Source: Ostrinia nubilalis (Eukaryota; Arthropoda; Insecta; Lepidoptera; Crambidae). Taken from it: DNA of 64,000 nucleotides. The notes beneath the pieces were generated by a model. The model was given only the letters and a program-made list of their open reading frames with translations, searched no databases and was not told the DNA's origin. Within the stretch, counting starts at the first letter, position 1. The number at the start of each line of letters is the position of its first letter. Of the stretch, positions 37,310 through 49,882 are shown piece by piece. The position numbers and the translations under genes were made by a program. The DNA lies in contig NC_087092.1 in the NCBI RefSeq assembly GCF_963855985.1, positions 11,780,001 to 11,844,000 on the forward strand, given 5' to 3'.

Positions 37310-37450
37310 GATGTGAAAACTAGAAATAAAGACAATTGGTTGATAGAAAACAAAAGTTTTTATTTGAAATCAACATACAATAAAAAGTTTATCTAAAATA
37401 TTATAATAACCTATATATATAACCATCAGGAATGGCTCTTTCCATACCAG

Positions 37451-39517
37451 GTGACCGACCACGCTGGGAGAGAGGCACGTAAACTCGCTCTGACGCTGGA
37501 TCTCTCCCAATTGATAGACTGTGCAACCAGGGTCCCGGACGTCGACATTCACACAGCCAACTGCCTTGACCTTCTGCTGACATCTGATCCAGACAGATAT
37601 TCCATCCTGGTTACTGCTCCTCTTGGAACTTCTGACCACTGCCTGGTGAAAACTGTATCGACATACTCCTCATCCGATCGTGGCCCTTGTGGAGTAAGAC
37701 GAGTATGGCGATACAAGTCGGCAGATTGGGACGAGATGCATCAGTTTTTCGCATCTTTCCCTTGGAGACCGGCATGCTTTTCTTCTCGAGACCCAACGAG
37801 TTGCGCCGATGCCATAACAGAAGTTATACGCCTGGGTATGGAATTCTTCATTCCTTACTCAGACGTCGCCTCAGGTAGCAAAGCTCGCCCTTGGTTCGAT
37901 GCTGATTGCCGTCATGCTGAAGCGTGTGAGCAGTCAGCATTTCTGGCATGGGCTGATGCTCGAACGCGCGACTCACCGGACACTCGCAATCTGAAGAAAG
38001 CCTACAACCAAGCCTCCAAGTCTTGCAAAAAGGCGTTACGCAGGGCTCGCTATGATCATATTGGACGCATTGGCACCAAACTTGCTTCTTACCCAGCCGG
38101 GTCCAAAGCGTTTTGGTCCCTTGCCAAGGCCATCCAATCAAACTTCTGTCGCCCCAGCCTGCCGCCACTGCTGAAACCCGATGGCTCACTGGCTCACTCT
38201 GCTGTGGAAAAGGCGAACCTTTTTGTCACCCTGTTCGCTGATAACTCACGTCTTGACGTCGCAGGCAAAACGCCACCCTCATTACCCCCTGCCTCCTCCA
38301 CCATGCGTGAGGTCCGCATACGGCAGAGAGAGGTTTTAAATGTCTTGCGTTCTCTTGACGTAAATAAAGCCAGTGGACCCGACGGAATTCCGGCAATTGT
38401 CCTGCGTAACTGTGCGCCGGAGTTGTCTCCTATTCTGACACGCCTGTATCGACTCTCACTTGAGACTGGACTAGTCCCTAAATCATGGAAGCTTGCAAAC
38501 GTACAGCCCGTACCTAAAAAGGGCAGTCGTGCTGACCCAACTAATTACAGACCCATCTCTGTTACGTCTATACTCTGCAAGATAATGGAACGTGTCCTCA
38601 ATGGCCGACTCCTGTCATACCTTGAAGAAAATGACCTACTCAGGGACCGTCAGTATGGGTTTCGGTATGGTCGTTCTACAGGTGATCTTCTCGTGTATGC
38701 CACACACTTATGGAGCGAGGCCATTGAGAAACATGGCGAAGCCCTTGCCGTTTCACTGGACGTATCAAAGGCGTTTGACAGAGTCTGGCACGGTAGCCTA
38801 TTAAACAAGCTTCCATCTTTTGGAATCCCTGTTGGCTTGTGCAAATGGATCTCCGATTTTCTTGAAGGACGATCAATAAGAGTAGTCCTTGAGGGCTACA
38901 CTTCTAGTCAACAACCTATTGACGCTTGCGTCCCTCAGGGTTCGGTGCTGTCTGCAACTCTTTTTCTACTGCACATCAACGATCTGCTCAAACCCGGCAC
39001 CTTTGGGTACGCAGATGACACGACAGTGACAGCCAATTATATATCCAACGCAAAAGCCAACAGGCGTGAGGTCGAGTCTTGTCGTGAGTCCTTAATTGAA
39101 CGCTTAAATTTGGCCCATCAGGATGTCTCTGATTGGGGCGATGCCAACCTGGTCCAATTTAACGCGTCAAAAACACAGGCGTGTCTGTTCTCCGCAAAAC
39201 GAAGTCCATTTCTTATGGCTCCAACATTCCGAGGTGTGCCTGTCAAAATCACCGAGCGACTGCAACTCTTGGGCATTGAAATGTCCAGCAAGCTGAACTT
39301 TGGCGAGTACATCGAATCCATAGCGAAAACTGCTGCCAAAAAACTTGGTATCCTCTCGAGGGCAAGGCAGTACTTCTCCAAGAAGCAAAGGCTGCAGCTT
39401 TATAAAGCACAGAAAGAACCGACCTTGGTCCCAGAGGTGGCAGCAGTATTCCAATACTGCTGCCACCTCTGGGACACCTCTGGCAGAGCGCTGCCAAGGA
39501 ACATTTGGCTGCTTTGA
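37451..39517 (+). pseudogene. LINE endonuclease (C-terminal end) and reverse transcriptase
   Basis: A 688-codon frame encodes the polymerase of a non-LTR retrotransposon, which nicks DNA and reverse-transcribes its own RNA there. The N-terminal portion carries the last APE-type endonuclease motif, GTSDHCLV (SDH at 61-63). The RT domain shows KASGPDG (306-312), NYRPISV (365-371), QYGFR..RST (401-410), motif A with its catalytic Asp in LDVSKAFDRVWH (436-447), VPQGSVLS (494-501) and the catalytic YADD box (520-523). All RT catalytic residues are present. Most of the endonuclease and any ORF1 are missing at the 5' end. The true frame is lost near 39475, where the inverted duplication sits, so the last dozen residues are out of frame. 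The first codon is not a real start; the frame is simply open into the truncated copy. Confidence 0.9.
39428..39475. repeat. 23-bp perfect inverted duplication inside the LINE
   Basis: The arm 39428-39450 (GTCCCAGAGGTGGCAGCAGT plus ATT) is followed by CC and then its exact reverse complement at 39453-39475. The right arm encodes the expected LINE residues (YCCHLWD). The left arm is therefore the extra, copied piece and replaces normal sequence, coinciding with loss of reading frame. Confidence 0.9.
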
Positions 39518-40030
39518 ATTCGGTGGAAAGGCGTGCCAGAAGACTTATCGACAGCCCTACCCTTGTTGAAGCGGCGCTCCAGGAACTTGACCATCGCCGT
39601 AAGGTAGCATCCCTATCGGTTTTCTACAGGCTACACTTCGGAGAATGTGCGAAAGAATTACACGAATTAATTCCACCAGCCCCCTTCCATCATCGGGGAA
39701 CCAGACGCAGGTTAGCGTACCATCCCTATATTAAAATTAAAAATAAAATAAAAATTCATAAAATTCATTTATTTTTGCAAATAGGCTTTTAAAAAGCGCT
39801 TTTACACGTCCCAATATTAACCCTACCACTGCTTCGGGACAATAAATGGGCCAGTGCTGAGAAGAAGCAGCGCAAGAAACTCAATCACTATTGTTGACAT
39901 TCCACCAGCTCGCACTAAGCGTTTCGATGACTCTTTTATAATGCGAACAGCTAGGGACTGGAATTCGTTGCCTGCTGCTGTCTTTCCCGAAAACTATAAT
40001 CCGGGCCTCTTCAAGGCGAGAGTGAATTAG
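39476..40030 (+). pseudogene. LINE polymerase C-terminus, frameshifted and split
   Basis: After the frameshift the LINE frame continues as ALNSVERRARRLIDSPTLVE and RRKVASLSVFYRLHFGEC up to RRRLAYHPY at 39729. There a foreign A/T-rich segment intervenes. Coding similarity resumes at 39887 (TIVDIPPARTKRFDDSF, then MRTARDWNSLPAAVFPE) and stops at TAG 40028-40030. The two halves meet exactly across the inserted segment, which is how I placed its borders. Confidence 0.8.
39730..39886 (-). mobile_element. Nested retroelement 3' tail
   Basis: On the minus strand this reads GAGTTTCTTGCGCTGCTTCT, then a block resembling TTTATTGTCCCGAAGC.GTGGTAGGGTTAATATT, then GCCTATTTGCAAAAATAAAT and an A/T-rich tail. 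This is a 3' end I recognise as very frequent in moth genomes. It interrupts the LINE between the codons for HPY and TIV, so it arrived after the LINE. Confidence 0.7.
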
Positions 40031-40497
40031 CACTTACAGGGCAGATATGTACCATCCTAGACTGCATCCCACTTAACATCAGGTGCGATTGTGGTCAAAT
40101 ACCTGCCTTGTTATGCATAAAAAAATAAAATAAAATAAAAAAAATTTGGCTCGTGATTCGTTAAGGAATAGTCAACATCAAACTATAACAAATAAAATAA
40201 AGTTTAATCATGACGTATCTTCTCTTGTCAAATGTACCGTTTTTCTACTAACTTACTAAGTTAATAAAATGTCACATTTGCCACTTACGCCAACACAGAT
40301 TTAGAAGCGATTGCATCTCGCGGAGCGCCCCGCACAACTGACAAATAAGCCGTTGTTATGCGCGGAAGCGGGGGAAACGTAGCAAGTGCTACAATGACAC
40401 TGAACGCCCTCTCTCGACAAATAGTAAAACTAACACCGTGCCGTTTTACACTCTTAAACACTTAGGCCGTAAAAACTCAATTTCGCTTTTTTTGTAA

Positions 40498-40524
40498 ATG
40501 TGCCATTATACTGCTAGGTGAGCG
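40498..40524 (-). repeat. Right inverted repeat of the candidate DNA element
   Basis: This is the inverted partner of 37010-37037 (ATTATACTGCTAGGTGAGCG at its right end) and is followed by AAAT. The 350 bp to its left (40153-40497) contain a GC-richer patch at 40310-40380 and no gene I can see. Confidence 0.5.
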
Positions 40525-40540
40525 AAATAAATAATAAAAA

Positions 40541-40999
40541 ATACTGTCTAAGGTCTGTAGCTAAAGGTCTAAGCTGTAAGATAGAAGAATCTTCTAGCCA
40601 AAAAGATGGCAGATGCAGCAGATGTCAACGGATTTAAAACTGGAGTTGATGTGACTCCTTGTAGACTTGAGTGTCTAGAGCGTCCCTTCCTCCACCATGC
40701 GTAAGAATTTTCACAAAAATACTGTCTAAGGCCTGTAGCTAAAGGTCTAAGCCGTAAGATAGAAGAATCTTATAGCCAAAAACATGGCAGATGCAGCAGA
40801 TGTCAACGGATTTAAAACTTGGAGTTCATGTGACTCCTTCTAGACTTGAGTCTCTAGAGCGTCCCTTCCTCCACCATGCGTAAAAGTTTTCCAAAAACAC
40901 TGTCTGAGGTCTGTAATAAAAGTCTAAACTGCAAGATAGAAGAATCTTCTAGCCAAAAACATGGCAGATGCAGCATATATCAACGGATTTAAGACTGGA
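40541..40999 (+). repeat. Tandem repeat, 178-bp unit, about 2.6 copies
   Basis: Units start at 40541, 40719 and 40897, exactly 178 bp apart. All share blocks such as AAGATAGAAGAATCTT and ATGGCAGATGCAGCA; the first two also share GAGCGTCCCTTCCTCCACCA. The third is cut off after GATTTAAGACTGGA. Units differ by scattered substitutions with balanced indels. There is no lasting open frame. It may be a minisatellite or an internal array of a transposon in the same block. Confidence 0.9.
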
Positions 41000-41288
41000 C
41001 TGGCACCACCTTGCAATGTTATCCTCTCATTGTTATCTGTAATGTAAATTATTTTTAAAATGTATTTAAAAAATAAAATGTTCGTTTTATTATTTCAATA
41101 ATCTGACCTCTCAACTCAACTAAACTACACAAACACCTTTGTTCGCAACTGTACTGACGAAACCTCGATATTATACCGTTCATTTAAGATGGCAAGCTTT
41201 TTGCTGCGGTAATGCACTCCAGGTAACCGTGTGTGATGCTTATTGCTCATTAGTGATTTTCGATACAGAGCCCCGTACATACGTTATA

Positions 41289-41542
41289 CAGGGTATTAGG
41301 TAAATGGGTATATGAGCCGACACTAGCCTATGTTAACATGGGCATATAAATGGTATGGTGAAGTCAGAAATTTGATATCATGATTTTAATTTTCATACAA
41401 AATAAATTTTATAAATTCCGATTTGTATGAAAAATAAATAATTAAAATGAAGATATCAATTTTCTGACTTCACCATACCATTTATATGCCCATGTTAACA
41501 TGTGCTAGTGTCGGCTCATATACCCATTTACCTAACACCCTG
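41289..41542. mobile_element. Palindromic MITE with long TIRs
   Basis: CAGGGTATTAGGTAAATGGG at the left is mirrored by CCCATTTACCTAACACCCTG at the right. The inverted similarity runs about 105 bp inward per arm (through GGCATATAAATGGTATGGTG), leaving a short AT-rich centre. TATA lies on both sides (41285-41288, 41543-41546), fitting TA-type target duplication as in Tc1/mariner-related MITEs. Confidence 0.85.
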
Positions 41543-41546
41543 TATA

Positions 41547-44500
41547 TAAATTATGGAAAGAAAACACCCAGACCAATACAAACAAATGTATGCAACTTTA
41601 GTATGATATTTTTATTTATTAATAAACAAAAAGACTGAACAAAATTGATGCGTGTACTGATTAATGTAATTAACCACATGCAAAGCTTTGTGAATTGCAA
41701 CAACTATAATTTATTATCCAAGCTCTAAATAGTCGCTACTACGAGTAACTGATCATAAAATGTTTTTCCTATCGCTCAAGTTCCCGAGGATCTACCGATA
41801 GGTCGGGTGACGTAATCTTGAAATTCTTTTAGCCAGCGCGGAACTTCCGGAAGGTCGGGTGACGCCACGCCTCTTTGAACCGTGTTTACTTTGGCAGTTA
41901 TATTCTATATTTATTCGATTCTAAAATATATTCCCAAAAATTTTGAAAGTTGTTTTAATTTGTATCACTTGGATATGATTTGTATTAAAAAGTGCTGTGA
42001 GTGTGACGCTTGAACGGACGGAAGTCAACCTAACCTAACCAACTGCGTATTTCTATACTGTGTAGCCGCGAGAGCTCTTTGGCGCGCTGTCTTCGGCGAA
42101 GTATTGCGCGCGCAGATTTTGACAGCGCGAAATACCTACTTTAGCAGAAATACCAAGCCTTAATTAGTACCTAAACCCAACCCGGGAAACGGAATTGTAA
42201 ATTGGATCAATTAAAAACGTACCTTCAATTGAAAACCAATTTCCTTTAGGAATACCAATCGTCCCAAATGTACTTTACGCTTTAGAATTTATGTACCTAG
42301 GTACAAAGATTTTGGGAGAATTCTGATACAAAGTGTTTTTTGTTTGTAGATGGAAATATCTATCGCCAATTTTAATTATATGAATACCTACCTAAACAAA
42401 CAAATAGAGATTAAATTTAATATCTTGGATGATCAATCTTTAAATGTAAAACTAAACACAAAGTCGAAATATCCTTTTACACGGAGCCTTATGGCATTTT
42501 AAAAATCACAACACACAACGATGGTTATCTCTCGAAACTTAGTGGCCATGTCAGCCAAGTCTTGTTTGAACGCAACACAAAATAATTCATTAACCCAGTC
42601 ATGGGAAATGATTTCGTTTTTTTCGTGCACCATCATAATGCTAATGAGTATAGCAAGCGCGGATCCGTGATGTTTTTTGTTTTTGCCTTCCCATTGGAAC
42701 TAATATTAGCAGCTAGAACACGGCAAGATATTTAATAAGAAGATATCGTTGGAAGTTTTATGAGCTCGTCAGTAAAAAATATCAAGAAGCTGAGAAATTA
42801 AGATTTTTTCTTGAACGTTTTGCTGTTAAAATAAAACTACAGTTGAGTCTAGTGTGATTAGTCTTACGAGTACATGTAATTAAATGGTTAGGTTATACTA
42901 GAAAATTATCTTTCAATTTCCAAAGGCCGATCCGGATCCCCTTTTCAGGTTGGAAATGAATTTATCTTCTTCACCTGTATAGTGGATTAGTGCTTACTAA
43001 GCTAGAAGAGCTTTATTAGTTACTAACTGTAACATCAGTTTCGCTTCAAAAACACATACAACTGACCGTGTACGGATCTGTTAGTGTTTTTCCACAAACA
43101 AAAGGTGGCCATTGATTTATACACCACCCCCGGACTTGGCCACAATCCGGTCTTGAGCTTCAATGTGCTTATTTTTTCCTTTATGTTCGTCTCGATAAAA
43201 TGAAACGCCAATAAATACGTAGCGAATGAGCCATCATTATTTTTGCATCTCTGTAACCCGTAAAAGCGATCGCTGGTAGTAAAGTACCCATAAATAATAC
43301 CTATAAATAATCGTCCGCATGAATAATGAATTGAAGGATGAAAGAAGATGAAGATTAGATATAAGATAACGCACAATTTAATTTAAAAAGAGCGTTATCA
43401 AAGAACATTCGATTACTGCATTGTTTGGCAAGAGGTTAGTCTTTCCATTTATGCAGCTTATTGCTTTCAAGGTGTCTTCTGATGAGAAATAAGTAAAGAT
43501 ATTTAAAATAATGAGTGGAAAAATATTGAGTTTTAATTTTATGCAGTGAATTGCCATCCAAATGAGGCTGTAAATCAAATTGAACAACATAATTACTTCT
43601 CGACTGTTCCAATTCCAATGTAAACAGAAATATGTATGTAATATTTTTCGGTACAACGGCCCTCAACTCCTCCTCTTTAAGTACCGTACAGCTCTTACCT
43701 TCGCATTAAGTTACCAAACCGTTACTTCCCACCACAGAACACCATGGAAGCATGTGAGCAAACAAAAATAAACGCCCGTGAAAAATCGCTGAATCTAAGA
43801 TGGCTTGGCTACACAATACACGCAACGTCAGTCAAGCTCATAAGACACAGAATTCACAAAATGTTATTTTCAGAAAAAAATATCCAAAGGTAATTTACTT
43901 GGTAAAAAACCAAGTCCATATTAAGCAAAGGTTTCCTCAAAATGAGTTCTTAGAACCAAAGGAAGGCTTTCCTTCAACGGTAATAACACCGCGATGACTG
44001 ATTCATGGTTTCCTGACCTGAATTCCTCAAGATTTACTCAGATAAAAGCACGAATACGTTATTGGTAATATCCTGAGACAAAATTAGAACTCGAATATTA
44101 TTTTACGTGGAAATTGTGTTTCTTCTTTCATACTTACGACGTTGTAATCGTCTACTTTGGAAATAACGGCATCATATTTACCTGCAATAAAAAATAAGAA
44201 ATATTTAACATCAAAACAGTCTAATACAATCGAAATGGAATTTACAAACGTTCGTAACGTCGCATCACCTTCACAAATCTACAGCAAATCTGACATATCA
44301 ATTTTCTACATCCACTCGCGAGTTAAGCCGATTAACATTTTTGGCTTTTGATTGAGGCGAACCGACCCGTCGATGCTAAAACCAGATTCTTTTAAAATAT
44401 AACAATGTCTACACGTTCGTATCAGCCACATTTGTATTCGTTTGTAGAGGATCACACGTACTACGATAAATATAAATCATGTCCCTTAAAGCCACTCGTT

Positions 44501-47500
44501 GAATTATGGCGCACCGCGTAACTTCGGTAAACAAAAAAGTTTGGCGTTTCCAAATCCAACTGAAGCCTTAAACATAATTTGATACGGCCGAAATAAGATA
44601 GGGGGTTTTCACGGTCAACCGAAGAGACTCGGGGGCCTTGAGAGGCATCGTTCCAACAAATATGTGGTTTGTTGGCGAACAGAGCACGGCACCTGATCAA
44701 ACATTTATGGAGATAAGCGGGACACTTGATGTGAGACCTGGCAGATAACGGCCTTCCAGGCTGAAGCACTCAAGTCTCGAACGAACATTCGAAAGCAATT
44801 TTCGATCAAAAGATTCACAGTCTCGTCGTCCTCGTAAAAATATTCATGAACCTCCATTAACGAATATGTATCTGAAATATTTAAAAGGCAACTTGTTGTC
44901 TCATCTCAAGGCAAGGTCTCAGCACTGAAGAAAGATTATGGATCGTAAAGGAAATGTACAGCGCAGTTCAGTAAAATCAAAACACTGGAAGTCTTACTTT
45001 TCATATGTAAATGTTTCGATTCTTGCTACATACGGACGCATTGAAAAAGGTACAGTAATATCAAGAAATACTACGCATGAAAGTGTTTTGAAATATTAAA
45101 ATTTCTTTGGAACGAGAGCCAAAATAACAGCGTTAAAATTTCCTACCACAAACACTTAAAGTAGCATACAGCTTGACGTTTTTTTGATAGGTACTAATGA
45201 AAATGTCTGTGTTTTTGTACGGCTGGCTGGCAAGCTTACTCAACTCAGTGGCGATGTGTATATGCGTCAGGACAGTCTGCTTTTTATAGCAGCTATTGTA
45301 AGTTATTGTGAGGCTGCTTATTATGCAGCGTGTGTCTGGAGCAGCGATGGTGATACAATGTGGACAGGTAAATAGGTATACGGCGACTGAGATTAATGAA
45401 CGGTCGGTTAGATGCAAGAAGCATCAGTCTGAAGTGCTCATAAATTTGGATTGCCGGCCGATACCTTTGCTCGTGATTGAACATTCAAACGACTATAAAA
45501 TCATGGTCACGGACATTCTATGCATTATACACGGGAACGCTTTACTATTCCATGCATTCAAAATAACAAAAATGAGGTGTAGACCAGACTGAATACAATT
45601 CAGTATAACAAATTTTAATGGGAAGGAAGGGATCTTAAAGGTAAATACATATTAAATTCAGTGGGTCCAGACGGAATTGATGTTCCATTATATGCAAGCC
45701 AGGCTGCTTGGCCATGGCCAAAATTTCAATAGCCCAGAGCGGTTGAGCTGGCCGGGCGGCACGTGTAACTTTTTGTGCCAACTCCTTGGAATTTTTTGAT
45801 ACTACTTCGGAAAACATTGGGTTGAATACCTTATTATGCAATATTTTAATAGCTTTCGTGCCATTATGATGTTTTTATCGTGCCAATGACGATAACATGT
45901 CGTTTGGAATTATGGCGTCAGTTATCCTAAAATTAGTTTGAAAATATTGCGTGATGGGTTGTTTATTCGCGTAGTAATAATACTGTGGTGTAGTATTCGT
46001 GACGTTTAAATGAGGACGCATCATTCACAGATCAGCTTCGAGCGTGAATGGAATGAGCTGGATGTTTATGGGGCGCGCTGGTGTAAAAGCGAACGTTTCT
46101 TCGTACCGGTAGCGATGTCTCTTGGAGCAGTGACAGCGAGCAGCAGGCGCGGCGGCAACTTTCTATGTGACCTCGAAATGCTGCATTCACTTTCCTCACG
46201 GCTCGACACCGGTTACGCAACCGACACCACGGCCGACATATCGTCGCTGCGGAGGCTCTACGCCTGGCGACAAGTCCCACCGGCTTTGTTTAACTTCACT
46301 TGTCAAACCGCTCTAAGCCGCCATTAACGCGTACCTAACACCAATATTGTCTTCCAAAGATAGCTTATTACATCACACGAAGTACAAAGAAAATTCTGGA
46401 ATGCCGCTCGACGCGAAGACGTGGAGGAGTAAAAAAATAAGTTTGCAATTTATTCGAAGGGCAGATAAAAACGCCAGGTGCCATGCCTCTTGCGTCCAAG
46501 GTCAGCGTTTCCTAGAGCGCATATAGGTTTCTTTTTATTCGTTGCGTGTTCCTTCCCTGGCGGACTCGCGTGCAGCCAAACCAGTTTTGATGCTGTTCTC
46601 CATTCTGCCCGTAAGGCAGTACGCTCATTACGATATAAGTTTTTATTCTCCGTTTTAATGGAATCTTTGTGGCCGGTAATTGGACTACACTTGGGCAATT
46701 TAATGCGACTTTAAACGTTTACTTTTAAACCAATGATAGATAATGATTACCCTCAGACGCGTCTCCTTAATTCATTGTTCAACAGACTGAATTTCAAATT
46801 CAGTCAATATCGAATATACTGTTTTTGTGATTTTAAACTGCCATTTCAAGTTAATAAGACAGTGAGATGATCGCTGCGTTCGTAAGCGTCGAGCCTAAAA
46901 TTGCAAGACTGGAAAAATAATAAGAACGAAACAAGGGGGACCGGGCATCAAATTTGGCGTTTCTTAGAAACCTTCGACAACTGCAAACCGAGCTAGCAGG
47001 AAGTGGGGACGGACTTAGTTTATGTAACCCAATCACCTGCCTCGCTCAAGGCCAGCCTCAGCGATTTGGAAAAAATCAAGGCCACGCCAGCCTAAATGCG
47101 GGTCTGGCTTTACTTATTATAATATCTAACCCTCTCCGCAGCGGGCTCCTTTAGCAGGATGTTGCATAAGCTTTGTTGTTTTGTTATTCTTCGTGCAGAG
47201 CGGTGCGTCTTATTTTAGATTAGGTTTTTTAGTGCACATCCAGACTTGTTCTTATTTTAAACCGAAGAGCTTGAGCGTTATTAATGAAAACATCGAAATG
47301 CTTCTTTCACATACTAAATTATTCATTTCTAAGTTAGTCACGAACGTTCGAAGTTTGTTGAGATCGTCAAACTATTGATGTTCCCACGTCGTAGCGTCGC
47401 GTCGCGCGAGATATAGGTGCTTAATAATCTCAAAAGTGTGAAAGCGCGTCGTTTTTCATGAGAACTTTACCGATTCCCGGAGTCTCTTTTGAAATTTTTC

Positions 47501-48605
47501 GTACTTTGCGCGGGACGAGTGTCGAGGGAAGGAAACTTTTGGACTAAATGACCTGGATAGAAATCGAGACGCCGCACAGCGAGGATCTAAAGATGTCTCG
47601 TCTAACACCGCAGCGGACTTAAAAATATCTCTTCGCATTTCGTCGGGAATTCTAGTGTAAGTATTTTTCTTGGACTGAATTACCAAGGAGAGTCAACTGA
47701 TTTTGTAAGAATAAGCTGTATTTCTAAATATTTTTGGCAACAGAGTTATAGCATCAAAGAGGAATGTATTATAGCGGCCCATATGACATGTGGAGATTGA
47801 AAAAACTTCACCGGGGGATTCCCAACCGGCAGAATTTTTGTGGGCGCTTCGAAAAGGGCACATCCCCTGCATTGCGGGACGATGGTTGCCATTGGCAACG
47901 CGTCTCTTCGTATGAATGAACACATTGTGCTCCAAGAATGATGTATTCAACAATAGAATGTAGACAATATCATCTGAGTCAAATTGTGTTCATGTTGACA
48001 TTATTTGAATGATTTGGGGCTCGACTTTGATTTATATTTCGTAGTCAGCTGCAGGACTTGCATGTTTAAATAATTATCAAAAAATACCCTCCATTCTAAT
48101 GCTATTATTTCCAAGAACTAAAGCGGGTGTCGGGATTGAATGCGAGATTTTATTTATTCAAGTGTTACTCTTTATGAGACATAAACTGTACATTTTAATG
48201 TCTTACGTTGTTTAAAGGATCGTTAAGCGTATAGGAAGTATGTATATTGAAAATATGTTGGAAGTTATATTTACGCGATGAGCAAACTTTAAGTGTACTC
48301 ATTCCAGTCATATGGAGGACATGAACTAACCATAAATTTTGATGGGATGTTGTAAGAAACTCTGTCGTTAGTAATTAGGATAGTTTACTTATGTTAATAA
48401 ACACCAGTTTGAGTCAAAACATCAGTTAAGTAGCCATACACCCAGACATCCGGAATGTTGAAAGACCTTTACAACGGGAGCGCAGGTGCAAGTGCAAAGG
48501 CGCGTGCGCAGAACATGACACCAACAATGCTGCAATGGTAATAATTTTGGAAATAACTTTTTGCTATATGAATGAACTGGAGAAGTAAACGTTGCAAGAT
48601 TTACG
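41547..48605. other. No gene recognised
   Basis: No host gene identified. AGGTCGGGTGACG occurs twice at about 41800-41865. A GC-rich, CpG-bearing patch at 46080-46290 and another at 47460-47600 do not look like repeats; the latter ends in a plus-strand donor-like CTAGT/GTAAGTAT at about 47656. They could be non-coding exons or enhancers of a neighbouring transcript. Confidence 0.35.
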
Positions 48606-48747
48606 CCCGTATTCACAAACGATACTTGCTTAAGTGAAGCAGCAAATCGAACGCACAGCATTGAATAGAGCTCTGTGATTGGTTCATGTGTCACCTTGTG
48701 CGTCCACGCGCACTGTAAGTCCTCATAGTAATGTTTGTGAATACGGG
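48606..48747. mobile_element. 142-bp TIR element, copy 2
   Basis: Same CCCGTATTCACAAAC / GTTTGTGAATACGGG ends and same length as the copy at 5246-5387, with about 20 substitutions between them. Its right flank lacks the extra GGGCGTAAT seen in copy 1. Confidence 0.75.
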
Positions 48748-49882
48748 AGTTAATGTCTAGTGCTACAAAATTAAATGCTACAATAGAAATCAAATAACCC
48801 GTGCTCATTCCTGATAATACTCGTACACTATTTTAATAACTCAGTCCTTCTTCAGTAGTCGTTATTTCAGTATCATAAAGGTTAGCGCTAGTTTTTTTCC
48901 TTTCTTCGGCGAGGATTGAACAAGGCGCTGTGGGTAAGTTTAATGTCGACATCTACAAGTATAATGCGCCTGCGCCGTCGACCATAATATTTTTCAAAAG
49001 ATCTCTATGAATTATTTATTTCTCACGTAGACACCATTACAATTATTTCTTTTCTACTCGGAGGAAACAACTTGTGAATAATAAGTGCCTGAGCGCTTAA
49101 CATGGAAAAATGTGCCGTAGATCTTTATAGATTTTTATAAGATCCTGTTTTATTTACTCATCGAATTCTGTTATTAATGATGAAATATGGCACTACTTAC
49201 ACATTGTGACGACTGTGTGAGATAAAAAAAACATATATGAAGGTGTCCAAGCAGTGGCAAAAGAAAAATAAATGAAAGTGCAAGGATTTCTAAGTGACCC
49301 AGTAAATAAAGTCAACACCATTAGCAATGTCGGTGAATTTGCGAGTTTGCCTTCAAAGTTGGCCTTTGTCGCCAACTTCAACTTCCAAAAGGGTCGGTTT
49401 ACACTACACGCGAGACAAAAGGCGGCCTTTCGTGAGAGGTACCTACGTAAATAGCGGGGTGAACGACCCGAGTTCAACTTGACACATTTTTGGTTGCCCC
49501 AATTGTACGGGATCGGCGACCTCGGTTGCGCAACGGGAAGTCGCCCATGCCAATCGTGTTGGATCTGATGACCGAGTTGACACTTTCGAGGTTCCGAAGA
49601 ATTCCGAACGCATATTTGTGAGCCGAATGATGCACGATCGAAATAAATCTAGTTAATTGGCTCTACAAACAAGCTTGATCGAAATTAAAATAGCCAACAT
49701 TAGCGAGCCGCCCATGATATTCCCTACCTACACAATGTTTTTCATGTTGATTGAGAGAGTACCATTATAAAATCATCATTCTATGCAATTCATGATTTCC
49801 ATATAAATAACAATTACATATCTTCATAAAAAGATTAGCATTATGGGCATTGTTAACATCTGTAGACGTATCTATTAGGTAA

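Larger units (their letters stand above)
37439..40146 (+). mobile_element. LINE copy (Jockey/CR1 type), interrupted
   Basis: A 5'-truncated but long copy: the end of the endonuclease, the full reverse transcriptase and the C-terminal region, ending in an A-rich tail (AAAAAAATAAAATAAAATAAA). The same 6-mer TGGCTC lies just before its left edge (37433-37438) and after the tail (40147-40152), a possible short target duplication. It is damaged by a frameshift, an internal inverted duplication (39428-39475) and a nested insertion (39730-39886). Confidence 0.85.

Noticed and set aside
42027..42040. AACCTAACCTAACC, resembling the insect telomere repeat (CCTAA)n
   Set aside because: Only about two and a half units; such short runs are common in insect DNA and do not indicate a telomere.
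48422..48808. 128-codon minus-strand frame
   Set aside because: It overlaps the 142-bp TIR element; composition is random-like.
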